Shown: positions 1 to 6,605 of the stretch, one piece after another
Numbering within the stretch: position 1 is the first letter of the stretch
Layout: every line of letters starts with the position of its first letter
Source: Flavobacteriales bacterium
GTDB lineage: Bacteria; Bacteroidota; Bacteroidia; Flavobacteriales_D; Sanyastnellaceae
Assembly: GCA_015663855.1 (NCBI GenBank)
Contig: DQRJ01000042.1
Coordinates: 1-9,724 of the forward strand
Direction: 5' to 3'
Length of the DNA stretch: 9,724 nt
Translations under genes and position numbers: made by a program
Notes under the pieces: generated by a model
Databases searched by the model: none
What the model was told of the DNA's origin: nothing
What the model saw: only the letters and a program-made list of their open reading frames with translations

Positions 1-925
1 ATGCATCTAGGACGTTTCCGTCACAATCACAATCACCGTCCGCGATTCCACCTCCACCACAAACACCACACTCGTCTAAGACGTTTCCGTCACAGTCACA
101 AGCGCCTTCTGCGATTCCAGCTCCACCACAAACACCACACTCGTCTAGGACGTTTCCGTCACAATCACACTCTCCTTCAGCTATGTTTACACAAGAACCA
201 TCGTCCACAGTTGCTTCAATATCATAGTTGCAAGCTGTTGCATCAGTACACCCAAGAGGATTAGAGAATAAAATTGGTAGAACGTCTCGCCACTCTTGAC
301 TTTGATCAGCATTCATAAAGATCTGAAGCTGCATTTGGCCTGAAATATCACCATCAGTAGTAAGCTGAGCGACTAAAATTTTCAAGTCAGCTCCGGCAAA
401 TGAAGGTAGGTCAGCAGCAGCAGCACCAGGGAAAGGTGAGAACCAAGCAGCACCCGTAGCATCATTAATAATCATGTTATTACCAGCTGCGAAGTCCGCA
501 AATGGATCGGTTTCACCGGTCACCGAACTAACGGTTACTCCATCCGAAGAGTTTTCAGCACCAATGGTGAGCCAACTATCGAAAGCCAAGTCAGGGAAAA
601 TAGCGTAAAAGGCTGTATTTGCCTCGGATCCAAATGTTACACCTAGTGGATCTTGATGCCAAGATGTAGTAGAGTTCAGTTCGAAAACGTGTTCGTCATC
701 TCCTGAAACAGAAGATAAATAGTCAGTCTCGTTGAGACAGTTGATATAAAGCCTCCATGTTGTTTGGCCATCTAGTGAACCTCCAATATGTGTGGTGACT
801 TCTTCTGCGCCTAACCAGTAACCTTCAGGTGCAGGCATGAAAATACCTGGAGCTAAAGGACTGTTTTGAGCAAAAATGCTGCTTAAACAAAATAAAGCAA
901 GGATGATACTAATATTAAATCGCAT
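1..925 (-). CDS. secreted Cys-rich repeat protein, partial (C-terminus beyond left edge)
   Basis: An open frame of 308 complete codons starts at ATG 925-923 and runs off the left edge without a stop. Residues 1-20 form a Sec signal peptide: MRF, a hydrophobic core, then SSIFAQ with likely cleavage after FA or FAQ. Residues about 35-220 form one Asp/Gly/Ser-rich extracellular-looking domain (GGSLDGQTTWRLYINCLNETDYLSSVSGDDE near 48-78, a DSWLTIGAE segment near 116-124). I recall similar domains in secreted proteins of marine Bacteroidota but cannot name a family. Residues 225-245 carry the GCTDATACNYD...DDGSC module common in Bacteroidota surface proteins. From residue 253 a 23-residue Cys-rich unit (CDCDGNVLDECGVCGG plus a linker) repeats. 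Such proteins usually end in a type IX secretion sorting domain, which would lie outside the window. Role unknown; adhesion or a surface/matrix function is inference only. Its codons are more A/T-ending than those of fumC. Confidence 0.88.
   Translation of the reverse strand, partial: MRFNISIILALFCLSSIFAQNSPLAPGIFMPAPEGYWLGAEEVTTHIGGSLDGQTTWRLYINCLNETDYLSSVSGDDEHVFELNSTTSWHQDPLGVTFGSEANTAFYAIFPDLAFDSWLTIGAENSSDGVTVSSVTGETDPFADFAAGNNMIINDATGAAWFSPFPGAAAADLPSFAGADLKILVAQLTTDGDISGQMQLQIFMNADQSQEWRDVLPILFSNPLGCTDATACNYDIEATVDDGSCVNIAEGECDCDGNVLDECGVCGGAGIAEGACDCDGNVLDECGVCGGGGIADGDCDCDGNVLDA
2..169 (-). repeat. 69-bp in-frame tandem repeat encoding a 23-residue Cys-rich unit
   Basis: Three units begin at residues 253, 276 and 299 (bases 169, 100 and 31, reading leftward), so the period is exactly 69 bp or 23 residues. 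Units one and two are complete and differ at 7 of 69 positions by my comparison. Unit three is cut by the window edge and changes from LDE to LDA at its last visible residues. Each unit has four cysteines in CDCDGNVLDECGVCGG plus a Gly/Ala/Asp/Glu linker such as AGIAEGA. The array may continue beyond the left edge. Confidence 0.9.
866..925 (-). other. Sec signal peptide coding segment
   Basis: The first 20 codons of the secreted protein encode MRF followed by a hydrophobic stretch (ISIILALFCL) and SSIFAQ. This gives the n-, h- and c-regions of a signal peptidase I substrate. The FAQ ending is typical of Bacteroidota exported proteins. There is no lipobox cysteine just after the hydrophobic core (C13 lies inside it), so a lipoprotein is unlikely. 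Confidence 0.8.
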
Positions 926-1051
926 TGTACAAGTGTTTGATAGAACGTCGTTTTTAGGATATTTTTTAGTTTCTTTTTATTGCGGAATAATTTGAATTCG
1001 GAGCATTGAATGATGGCCCGCGCATTAAAAAGAGATTAAAGAGCATAACGC

Positions 1052-1059
1052 CAAAGATA
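1052..1059 (-). promoter_or_regulatory. candidate Bacteroidota -7 promoter element for the secreted-protein gene
   Basis: Read on the minus strand the bases are TATCTTTG, an exact match to the Bacteroidota -7 consensus TAnnTTTG. No clean TTTG is found at -33; the closest is TTAG at 1084-1081, with a 21-base spacer, inside the right-hand-reading arm of the 1077-1101 inverted repeat. Transcription would start near 1045 and leave about 120 untranslated bases before the ATG at 925. The eight-base degenerate motif can occur by chance in AT-rich DNA. Confidence 0.35.
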
Positions 1060-1076
1060 ACTCATAATTAGATACG

Positions 1077-1101
1077 TCGACTAAATAATGTGTTTAGTCG
1101 A
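1077..1101. repeat. inverted repeat with 9-bp arms (candidate operator or hairpin)
   Basis: TCGACTAAA (1077-1085) is matched by TTTAGTCGA (1093-1101), a perfect 9-bp inverted repeat separated by 7 bases. It could extend by a G-T and an A-T pair. No T-run follows on either strand, so an intrinsic terminator is unlikely. It covers the -33 position of the candidate promoter at 1052-1059, which fits a regulator-binding site, although that is inference. Confidence 0.45.
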
Positions 1102-1162
1102 AGCGTATAATAGGGTTATCTAAGTAGTGATGTTAATCAAAACGTTGTAAATCAAATGGTTA

Positions 1163-1197
1163 ATTATCAAACTATATATAATAATATAATTGATAAT
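1163..1197 (-). terminator. AT-rich hairpin abutting the leuS stop codon, possible terminator
   Basis: ATTATCAA (1163-1170) and TTGATAAT (1190-1197) form a perfect 8-bp inverted repeat directly adjacent to the leuS TAG (1200-1198). The intervening bases can add five more A-T pairs (1173-1177 with 1184-1188). The stem is almost free of G-C pairs and only a weak T-containing stretch (ACCATTTGATTT on the minus strand) follows. Position supports a role at the leuS 3' end; the weak stem argues against a strong terminator. Confidence 0.35.
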
Positions 1198-4005
1198 CTA
1201 GCAAACTATGTTAACTATTCTCCCAGGAACGACAATTACTTTGCGAATTTCGCGTCCGTCCATCTGCTTTTTCGTGCGGTCGTCGGCGAGGACTAGAGTC
1301 TCGATTTCGTCCTTAGAAGTGGCTGTGGGTAGAGTGAGTTTGAATCGCACTTTGCCGTTGAATGAAACGGGGTAAACGACTTCGTCTGCGATGAGGTATG
1401 CGGGGTTCGCTTTAGGCCAAACCGAATCGATCACAAGGCCTGCGCCGCCAATCTTGGTCCATACTTCTTCGGCTAGGTGCGGAGCGTACGGACTGAGCAA
1501 GGTTATGAGGGGCCGTAAAGCACTGAAGGAGCGTGGCGTGTCGAGATCGTTGAGTTCGTTCACAGCGATCATCAGGGCACTTACTACTGTATTAAAGGCG
1601 TGTCGTTCTAAGTCGGTTGTTACTTTATCGATAGCTTGGTGAACGATTCGAAGTTCTGGTTTCGAAGGATCGATGTCTGATGCCGAGTCGATAAGACGCG
1701 AGATTTTGCGAAGGAAGTTATGTACTCCCGAGATACCTTGAGTATCCCACGGTTTAGATTGCGTGAGAGGCCCAAGGAACATTTCGTAGCAACGAAGGGT
1801 GTCGGCCCCGTACTTTTCAACGAGCTCGTCAGGGGTTTGGACGTTGTACTTCGATTTCGACATCTTCTCAACCTCATGACCACACGTATATGTATCGTCT
1901 TCTCCAAGTACGAACTCTGCATTTGCGAACTCTACTCTCCACTTGCGGAATCCCTCAAGGTCGAGCTTATCATTATCTACAAGCGCAATATCAACATGTA
2001 ACCTCTGAGTCTTAAAGTCCTTCCTTTTCTCGAATGTAACGAACTTCTCTGTCCCTTGAATTCGGTAAACGAAGCTAGACCTCCCTAGAATCATCCCCTG
2101 ATTAATCATGGTTTTGAAGGGTTCGTCGAAAGAGATTAGGTCTAAATCGCATAAAAATTTGGTCCAAAACCTAGAATACAACAAGTGCCCAGTCGTGTGT
2201 TCCGCGCCGCCAACGTACAAATCGACCTGCCCCCAATAATCGGATTTCTCGCGCGCGCAGAACTCTTTATTGTTGTTGGGGTCCATGTAGCGGAGGAAGT
2301 ACCAAGACGACCCAGCCCAACCCGGCATAGTGTTCGTCTCCATTCGGTCTCCTTTAAATACGGGCCAATCTTCACGTTTCGCTCGAGCTAAAGGTGGTTC
2401 ACCATCAGTAGTCGGCAAGTAAGCATCTACTGTGGGAAGGGTTACGGTCTCTTCCTCGATAAGTTGAGGGATGTCGTTCTCGTAGTAGATAGGGAAGGGT
2501 TCTCCCCAGTATCGTTGGCGAGAAAAAACAGCGTCTCGTAAACGGTAATTAATACGTCTCTCGCCGAATCCGTCTTTTTCCAGTAGGTCTAATGCGGCAG
2601 GGACAGACAGCTTTTTTGCAAGCCCGTCGAGTGAACCGGAATTTTTTAGCTGTGCGGTGTCATTACTGCAGACCTCGGTGTTTGTGTCGTACCCTTCGAA
2701 AATATCTGGGATTTCGATTGAGAAATGTTGAGCGAATTTCCAGTCGCGTTCATCTCCAGCCGGTACAGCCATAATCGCCCCAGTTCCGTAACCTGCTAGT
2801 ACATACTCTGCTATATAAACTGGAATTTCGCGACCTGTTAATGGGTGGATAACGCTTCCTCCAAGAGCTATTCCCGAAATTTCTTTTTCCCCTTGACGTT
2901 CGCGCTCACTTTTGCGAGAAGCGGTCAAGACGTATTCCTCAACGGCAGCTTTATTCACGTCCGAAGTAAAGTTCGTTACGAGCTTATGCTCTGGAGCGAG
3001 AACCATAAAGCTCACCCCGTACAAGGTGTCGGGTCTAGTTGTAAATACATCGACAACGCAGTCACTTGCTGAACCCGCACCAGAAAAACGTACCGAAGCT
3101 CCCTCGGAGCGACCGACCCAATTTCTTTGGGCTTCCTTAATACTGTCCGTCCAGTTTACTTCTTCAAGACCGGAAATCAATCTGTCGGCATAAGCTGTAA
3201 TGCGCATCATCCATTGGCGCATCGTTTTCTTCTCAACGGGATGCCCTCCTCTTTCCGATAAACCGTCTTTTACTTCGTCATTAGCCAGAACCGTACCTAA
3301 CTCGGGACACCAATTCACCTCGGAATTAGCGAGATAAGCAAGACGGAATTGCATAAGGATGGCATTACGTGCTTGTTTGGACATAGAATTCCAGTCAGTA
3401 GCCGTAAAAGTCCCCGCAAAGTGCTCTCCGAAGTGAGGGAACAGACTCATATCTAGGCCTTTCCACCATTCATCGTCGCAAGAAGCAGTTATAGAATAAT
3501 TCCCATTGTTCGAAAACGCCTCTTCTAACTCCGACAGTGGCTTAGCTCGCCCGGCCTCAACGTCGTACCAACTTTCAAATAACTTCCCGAAAATCCATTG
3601 CGTCCATCTATAGTACGACGGCTCCGATGTACGAATCTCTCGACTCCAATCGAACGCGAACCCGATTTGCTTCATTTGCTCACGATAACGAGTAATATTC
3701 GTTTCCGTCGTAATAGCAGGGTGCTGTCCTGTCGCAATCGCGTATTGTTCCGCCGGCAATCCGAAGCTATCAAACCCCATTGGGTGCAGCACGTTGAACC
3801 CGCAGTGCCTCTTGTACCGCGCGATCACGTCTGATGCGATGTACCCCAGTGGGTGTCCCACGTGTAATCCGGCTCCGGATGGGTACGGAAACATATCTAA
3901 GGCGTAGAATTTGGGCTTTTCCCCCGATTCTTTCACCTCGTAAGATTTTTTTTCAGACCAAACCCCTTGCCACTGCTTTTCTATGCTGCGAAAATCGTAT
4001 TCCAT
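1198..4005 (-). CDS. leuS: leucyl-tRNA synthetase
   Basis: This 935-residue cytoplasmic class I synthetase charges tRNA-Leu with leucine using ATP. The Rossmann catalytic core carries the HIGH-type motif HVGH at 48-51 and KMSKS at 714-718. The CP1 editing domain is intact, with TTRPDT at 322-327 and a GTGAIMAVPAGDERD segment near 407-421 containing the conserved Asp that discriminates against mischarged amino acids. Two insertions are typical of Bacteroidota LeuRS: one near 151-215 (PLSELEEAFSNNGN onward) and one at about 643-708 just before KMSKS. The zinc site near WCP (232-234) lacks its other cysteines (SERGGHP at 250-256). The C-terminal anticodon-binding and tRNA-contact domains are complete, ending in VVPGRIVNIVC. 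The length is greater than the roughly 860 residues of E. coli LeuRS because of the insertions. The start at 4005 places MEYDF before IEKQWQ, as in homologues. It is transcribed divergently from the deacetylase gene. Confidence 0.97.
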   Translation of the reverse strand: MEYDFRSIEKQWQGVWSEKKSYEVKESGEKPKFYALDMFPYPSGAGLHVGHPLGYIASDVIARYKRHCGFNVLHPMGFDSFGLPAEQYAIATGQHPAITTETNITRYREQMKQIGFAFDWSREIRTSEPSYYRWTQWIFGKLFESWYDVEAGRAKPLSELEEAFSNNGNYSITASCDDEWWKGLDMSLFPHFGEHFAGTFTATDWNSMSKQARNAILMQFRLAYLANSEVNWCPELGTVLANDEVKDGLSERGGHPVEKKTMRQWMMRITAYADRLISGLEEVNWTDSIKEAQRNWVGRSEGASVRFSGAGSASDCVVDVFTTRPDTLYGVSFMVLAPEHKLVTNFTSDVNKAAVEEYVLTASRKSERERQGEKEISGIALGGSVIHPLTGREIPVYIAEYVLAGYGTGAIMAVPAGDERDWKFAQHFSIEIPDIFEGYDTNTEVCSNDTAQLKNSGSLDGLAKKLSVPAALDLLEKDGFGERRINYRLRDAVFSRQRYWGEPFPIYYENDIPQLIEEETVTLPTVDAYLPTTDGEPPLARAKREDWPVFKGDRMETNTMPGWAGSSWYFLRYMDPNNNKEFCAREKSDYWGQVDLYVGGAEHTTGHLLYSRFWTKFLCDLDLISFDEPFKTMINQGMILGRSSFVYRIQGTEKFVTFEKRKDFKTQRLHVDIALVDNDKLDLEGFRKWRVEFANAEFVLGEDDTYTCGHEVEKMSKSKYNVQTPDELVEKYGADTLRCYEMFLGPLTQSKPWDTQGISGVHNFLRKISRLIDSASDIDPSKPELRIVHQAIDKVTTDLERHAFNTVVSALMIAVNELNDLDTPRSFSALRPLITLLSPYAPHLAEEVWTKIGGAGLVIDSVWPKANPAYLIADEVVYPVSFNGKVRFKLTLPTATSKDEIETLVLADDRTKKQMDGREIRKVIVVPGRIVNIVC

Positions 4006-4082
4006 ATTGGCGCGTAAAGTTAAACAAGAGGCAACCCGAATAGATTTTTTGCGTCAATTAAATGTAGACTAATGGTAAATGT
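4006..4082. promoter_or_regulatory. divergent promoter region for leuS and the deacetylase gene
   Basis: These 77 bases separate two divergent genes, so both promoters should lie here or in the gene ends. Near matches to TAnnTTTG exist on each strand: TAACTTTA on the minus strand (4022-4015), close to the leuS ATG, and TAGATTTT on the plus strand (4041-4048), about 35 bases before the deacetylase ATG. Each differs from consensus at the last base and neither has a clear TTTG at -33. Neither start has a Shine-Dalgarno sequence. Confidence 0.3.
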
Positions 4083-4787
4083 ATGCTAATGGACCGTACA
4101 CCCCAATCGATACACAATATGGTTAAGTCAGTTCTCTGGCGTGTTCCTTCTAGGGACACTAAAAAGAATGTTTACTTAACCTTTGACGATGGCCCCCATC
4201 CTCATCTAACTCCTTGGGTTATGGAAAGACTCAAAGAAGCGGGCGATTTAAGAGCGACCTTTTTTTGTGTCGGTAAACAAGCGGCAAAACATCCAGAAAT
4301 CGTTCAAAAATTAAGATTTGCGGGTCACGAAATAGCAAATCATAGTCAAGGACATGAGAGCGGATGGTCCACTTCTAGAAAGTCGTACCTACGATCTTAT
4401 CTCGAATGCGAAGAAGAACTCGGTAGCACACGTAGATTCCGCCCGCCATATGGTCGAATCACCCCTAAACAAGTGAAAGCTCTAACTGCGAGAACTCAAG
4501 TAGTAATGTGGGACGTTCTATCTGGCGACTTCGACAGATCTCGTTCAGGCTTCGATTGTCTAAAGTCCCTAAAAAAGCTCACTCGCCCCGGCTCGATTGT
4601 CGTTTTTCACGATAACGACAAAGCCGCCCCTCGATTATTGTACGCTCTACCACAATATCTAAAGTGGCTAGCAGAAAATGATTACAACGTACTTCCCTTA
4701 CCAGAAAACATTCCCGTAAATAAAGGGAAAAAGTGGATAGGAGGGCATGCAGGCCAAGCCAGTGTAGGACGATCAGATTCGCAGTAA
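4083..4787 (+). CDS. polysaccharide deacetylase family protein (NodB homology, CE4-type)
   Basis: A 234-residue metal-dependent deacetylase predicted to remove N- or O-acetyl groups from a sugar polymer or sugar derivative. All five NodB motifs are visible: TFDDGP at 33-38 (catalytic base D35, metal ligand D36), HSQGH at 87-91 (metal ligands H87, H91), RPPYG at 120-124, WDVLSGD at 143-149, and VVFHDND around 174-179 with H176. The fold therefore looks complete and active. There is no signal peptide or membrane segment, so it appears cytoplasmic; the N-terminus (RTPQSIHNMVKSVLWRVPS) resembles short Bacteroidota homologues. Translation may start at 4083 or two codons later at ATG 4089, which gives MDRTPQ; I cannot decide between them. 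A basic, low-complexity tail (NKGKKWIGGHAGQ) follows the domain. Natural substrate unknown. It converges on the DUF349 gene with 18 bases between the stops. Confidence 0.93.
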   Translation: MLMDRTPQSIHNMVKSVLWRVPSRDTKKNVYLTFDDGPHPHLTPWVMERLKEAGDLRATFFCVGKQAAKHPEIVQKLRFAGHEIANHSQGHESGWSTSRKSYLRSYLECEEELGSTRRFRPPYGRITPKQVKALTARTQVVMWDVLSGDFDRSRSGFDCLKSLKKLTRPGSIVVFHDNDKAAPRLLYALPQYLKWLAENDYNVLPLPENIPVNKGKKWIGGHAGQASVGRSDSQ

Positions 4788-4805
4788 ATTCAGGAAACCC
4801 TCGTA

Positions 4806-6524
4806 CTAACTCACGGAAGCCTCGCGCAACATCTTCAGCTTAGCTTTTATCTCCTCTACCTCTAGTTTATAGGACTTAATAGACTTCTCGGCGTGATCTC
4901 TAATCGACTGGGCTCCCTTTCCGGTGAATCGCTCCATATTCTCCTCGGTTTGGATTATACGAGTGTTAAGACGATTTATCTTGTCACGAAGAATAGCTTG
5001 CTCACGGCGTAAATCATTCCCACCACCACCACCACCATTCCCACCCCTTGAAAGCTTATCGATTCGATTCTGATAGCTAGCAACAGAACGCTCAGATCTC
5101 TGAGCACTTAACGCATCGTAATGCTTATCCATTGCTTTAGTAAAACGATCTGAGATTCCCTCAAACGCTTTGCGAGGCACGAATCCAATCTTACGCCACT
5201 CTCCAGAAAACTCTTTCAAAGTATTCAAATCCCCAGCTCTATTGTCAGAAATCACGAACCCTTCAACCTTTTCAAGTAGAGTACTCTTCAAGCCCAAATT
5301 CACTTTTTCTTCAGCGTTTCTATCTGCGAACTGTGCTTTTTTCGCTTTGAAGAATACGTCTTGAGCTTTATGAAAACGTTTCCAAAGTCTATGCTCATCT
5401 CCAGGAGGACAAGTGCCAGCAGATTTCCAATTCTTCTGCAACTCTAGCATAGCCAGAGTAGTATTCTTCCAGTCGGTGTTATCCTTCAACCCTTCGGCCT
5501 TCTCACATAAACTTAGCTTTTCTTTTTTCGCATCCTTTCCCTCCTCTTTCATCTTGTCGTAGAAGACTTGCTTCTTCCCGAAGAAAACATCAGAAAGCTC
5601 ACGGAATTGTTTCCAAAGAGCTTCATTGTGTTCTTTTCCAGCAAAGCCGATATCTTTCCAGCCATTCTGCATCTCAATTACGGTTTTCGTAACTACTTGC
5701 CAAGCTTTATGACCCGCTTCAACTTCTTCTGTGAGCAAGTTTCTTAGCTTTTCAATCAATGCTTCTTTAGCAACCTTATGCTCAACGAACCCTTCGCGGA
5801 TTTTATCATAATGAGCTTTAACCTCATCGAAAACAGGTCTAGTAATACTGAAAAAGGTATCAGACATCTCTTGGTACGTCTCACGAGGAGATGGCCCTAT
5901 GTCTAACCACAGCTTCTGTATTTCACGAGCCGACTTTTCTTTCAGTTTTAAATCCTCTATTGCCTCAATCTCCTTCGCTTGCTCAATTAAAGCAAGTTTC
6001 TTCTTGTGATTTATCTGTAAATCGTGCTCTTGAAGCTGCTTGTAAATGTTGATGTTGTAGAAAAACTCATCTCTGAGACGATGATATTCGTCATGAATTT
6101 CTTTGTAACGATCACCAGGAACATCCCCCAGTCCTTCCCATTCTTCACGGACTTCATTGAAGGCGCTGAAAGCTTTACCGATATTCTCCTCTTCCTGAAT
6201 AGTGTTGCGAAGTTTCTCAAGTAGCGCTTCTTTCAAGACCAAATTTCCTCTTTGTTCCTCAGCTATCTTAGCCTTATAAGCTTTCTCTCTCTCCTTGAAA
6301 CTCTTAGAGAGTTCTTCCACGAGAGCTTCTTCTTCCGAAGGGCTGTAAATAAATGATTCGTCGAGTTCGTGCTCTTCTTTTTCCCAAACATCGCGTTGGC
6401 GACGAACCTCATCTTGTGTGAGGGCGTGGAAGGATTGTATGGCACTGCGCACATCCTTTCGGATGGCTTCCAGATCTTCGTTTCCGAGTAGATCTTGGAT
6501 ACGTTGCAAAAGTTCAGACCGCAT
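4806..6524 (-). CDS. DUF349 repeat protein, function unknown
   Basis: A 572-residue, highly charged, mostly helical protein with no signal peptide or membrane segment, so presumably cytoplasmic. It has five DUF349 repeats recognisable by a Trp followed by an (I/L/A)G signature: EEWEGLGDVP (W129), KLWLDIGPSPR (W206), NGWKDIGFAG (W289), KNWKSAGTCP (W366) and GEWRKIGFVPR (W443). The Trp-to-Trp spacings are 77, 83, 77 and 77 residues. Each unit ends in a helix with a paired-aromatic motif such as DVFF or DEFF. A Gly-rich linker (GGNGGGGGGN, 494-503) leads to a C-terminal coiled coil (about 504-569). The N-terminus (ELLQRIQDLLGNEDLEAIRKDV) begins directly with the helical segment, without the acidic tail many Bacteroidota homologues carry. 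Multi-DUF349 proteins are widespread in Bacteroidota but I know of no established molecular function; a scaffolding or nucleic-acid role would be speculation. It is divergent from recX. Confidence 0.9.
   Translation of the reverse strand: MRSELLQRIQDLLGNEDLEAIRKDVRSAIQSFHALTQDEVRRQRDVWEKEEHELDESFIYSPSEEEALVEELSKSFKEREKAYKAKIAEEQRGNLVLKEALLEKLRNTIQEEENIGKAFSAFNEVREEWEGLGDVPGDRYKEIHDEYHRLRDEFFYNINIYKQLQEHDLQINHKKKLALIEQAKEIEAIEDLKLKEKSAREIQKLWLDIGPSPRETYQEMSDTFFSITRPVFDEVKAHYDKIREGFVEHKVAKEALIEKLRNLLTEEVEAGHKAWQVVTKTVIEMQNGWKDIGFAGKEHNEALWKQFRELSDVFFGKKQVFYDKMKEEGKDAKKEKLSLCEKAEGLKDNTDWKNTTLAMLELQKNWKSAGTCPPGDEHRLWKRFHKAQDVFFKAKKAQFADRNAEEKVNLGLKSTLLEKVEGFVISDNRAGDLNTLKEFSGEWRKIGFVPRKAFEGISDRFTKAMDKHYDALSAQRSERSVASYQNRIDKLSRGGNGGGGGGNDLRREQAILRDKINRLNTRIIQTEENMERFTGKGAQSIRDHAEKSIKSYKLEVEEIKAKLKMLREASVS
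5020..5037. repeat. (CCA)6 trinucleotide microsatellite inside the DUF349 gene
   Basis: Six perfect CCA triplets (TGG on the coding strand) encode most of the Gly run in the linker before the C-terminal coiled coil. The sequence is in frame, so gain or loss of units by slippage would change linker length without breaking the frame. Confidence 0.8.
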
Positions 6525-6588
6525 AACGGTTATAAAATGGGTGTTATTAGTCTTGCAAATATCGTCTATCTAGAGCCACCTTTGGAGA

Positions 6589-6596
6589 TAATTTTG
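6589..6596 (+). promoter_or_regulatory. candidate -7 promoter element of the recX-prfB-fumC run
   Basis: TAATTTTG matches the Bacteroidota -7 consensus TAnnTTTG exactly and lies in the recX-DUF349 divergent gap (6525-6605). It ends only nine bases before the recX ATG at 6606, so a transcript from it would have a leader of just a few bases or none. I see no TTTG at the expected -33 distance, which lowers confidence. If recX translation began further upstream the element would lie inside the gene and be fortuitous. Confidence 0.3.
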
Positions 6597-6605
6597 AAGC
6601 AAATA

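Larger units (their letters stand above)
926..1197. other. AT-rich intergenic region between leuS and the secreted-protein gene
   Basis: This 272-base gap holds no convincing gene. It lies downstream of leuS and upstream of the secreted-protein gene, both on the minus strand. It contains a hairpin touching the leuS stop (1163-1197), a second inverted repeat (1077-1101), and a perfect minus-strand TAnnTTTG element (1052-1059) that could start transcription of the secreted-protein gene with a leader of about 120 bases. A small TTATT-GCGG-AATAA palindrome lies at 977-990. Confidence 0.6.

Noticed and set aside
2..169. Regularly spaced direct repeats, considered as a CRISPR array
   Set aside because: The whole 69-bp unit is repeated without unique spacers, it is in frame in a coding sequence, and no cas gene is present.
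1..264. Plus-strand open frame with a His/Arg-rich repetitive translation
   Set aside because: It is the antisense of the Cys-rich repeat array. The minus-strand frame has a signal peptide and recognised modules, whereas the plus-strand product is a compositional by-product of the 69-bp repeat.
1077..1101. Inverted repeat considered as an intrinsic terminator of leuS
   Set aside because: It lies about 100 bases beyond the stop and no T-run follows on either strand; an operator or chance palindrome fits better.
1391..3834. Several open frames of 60-100 codons in other frames across leuS
   Set aside because: All overlap the well-supported synthetase and show no domain or signal features; they are shadows of its codon pattern.
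6495..6605. Upstream extension of the recX frame to ATG 6495
   Set aside because: It would overlap the start of the divergent DUF349 gene by 30 bases, and the added residues do not match the RecX family; 6606 fits better.
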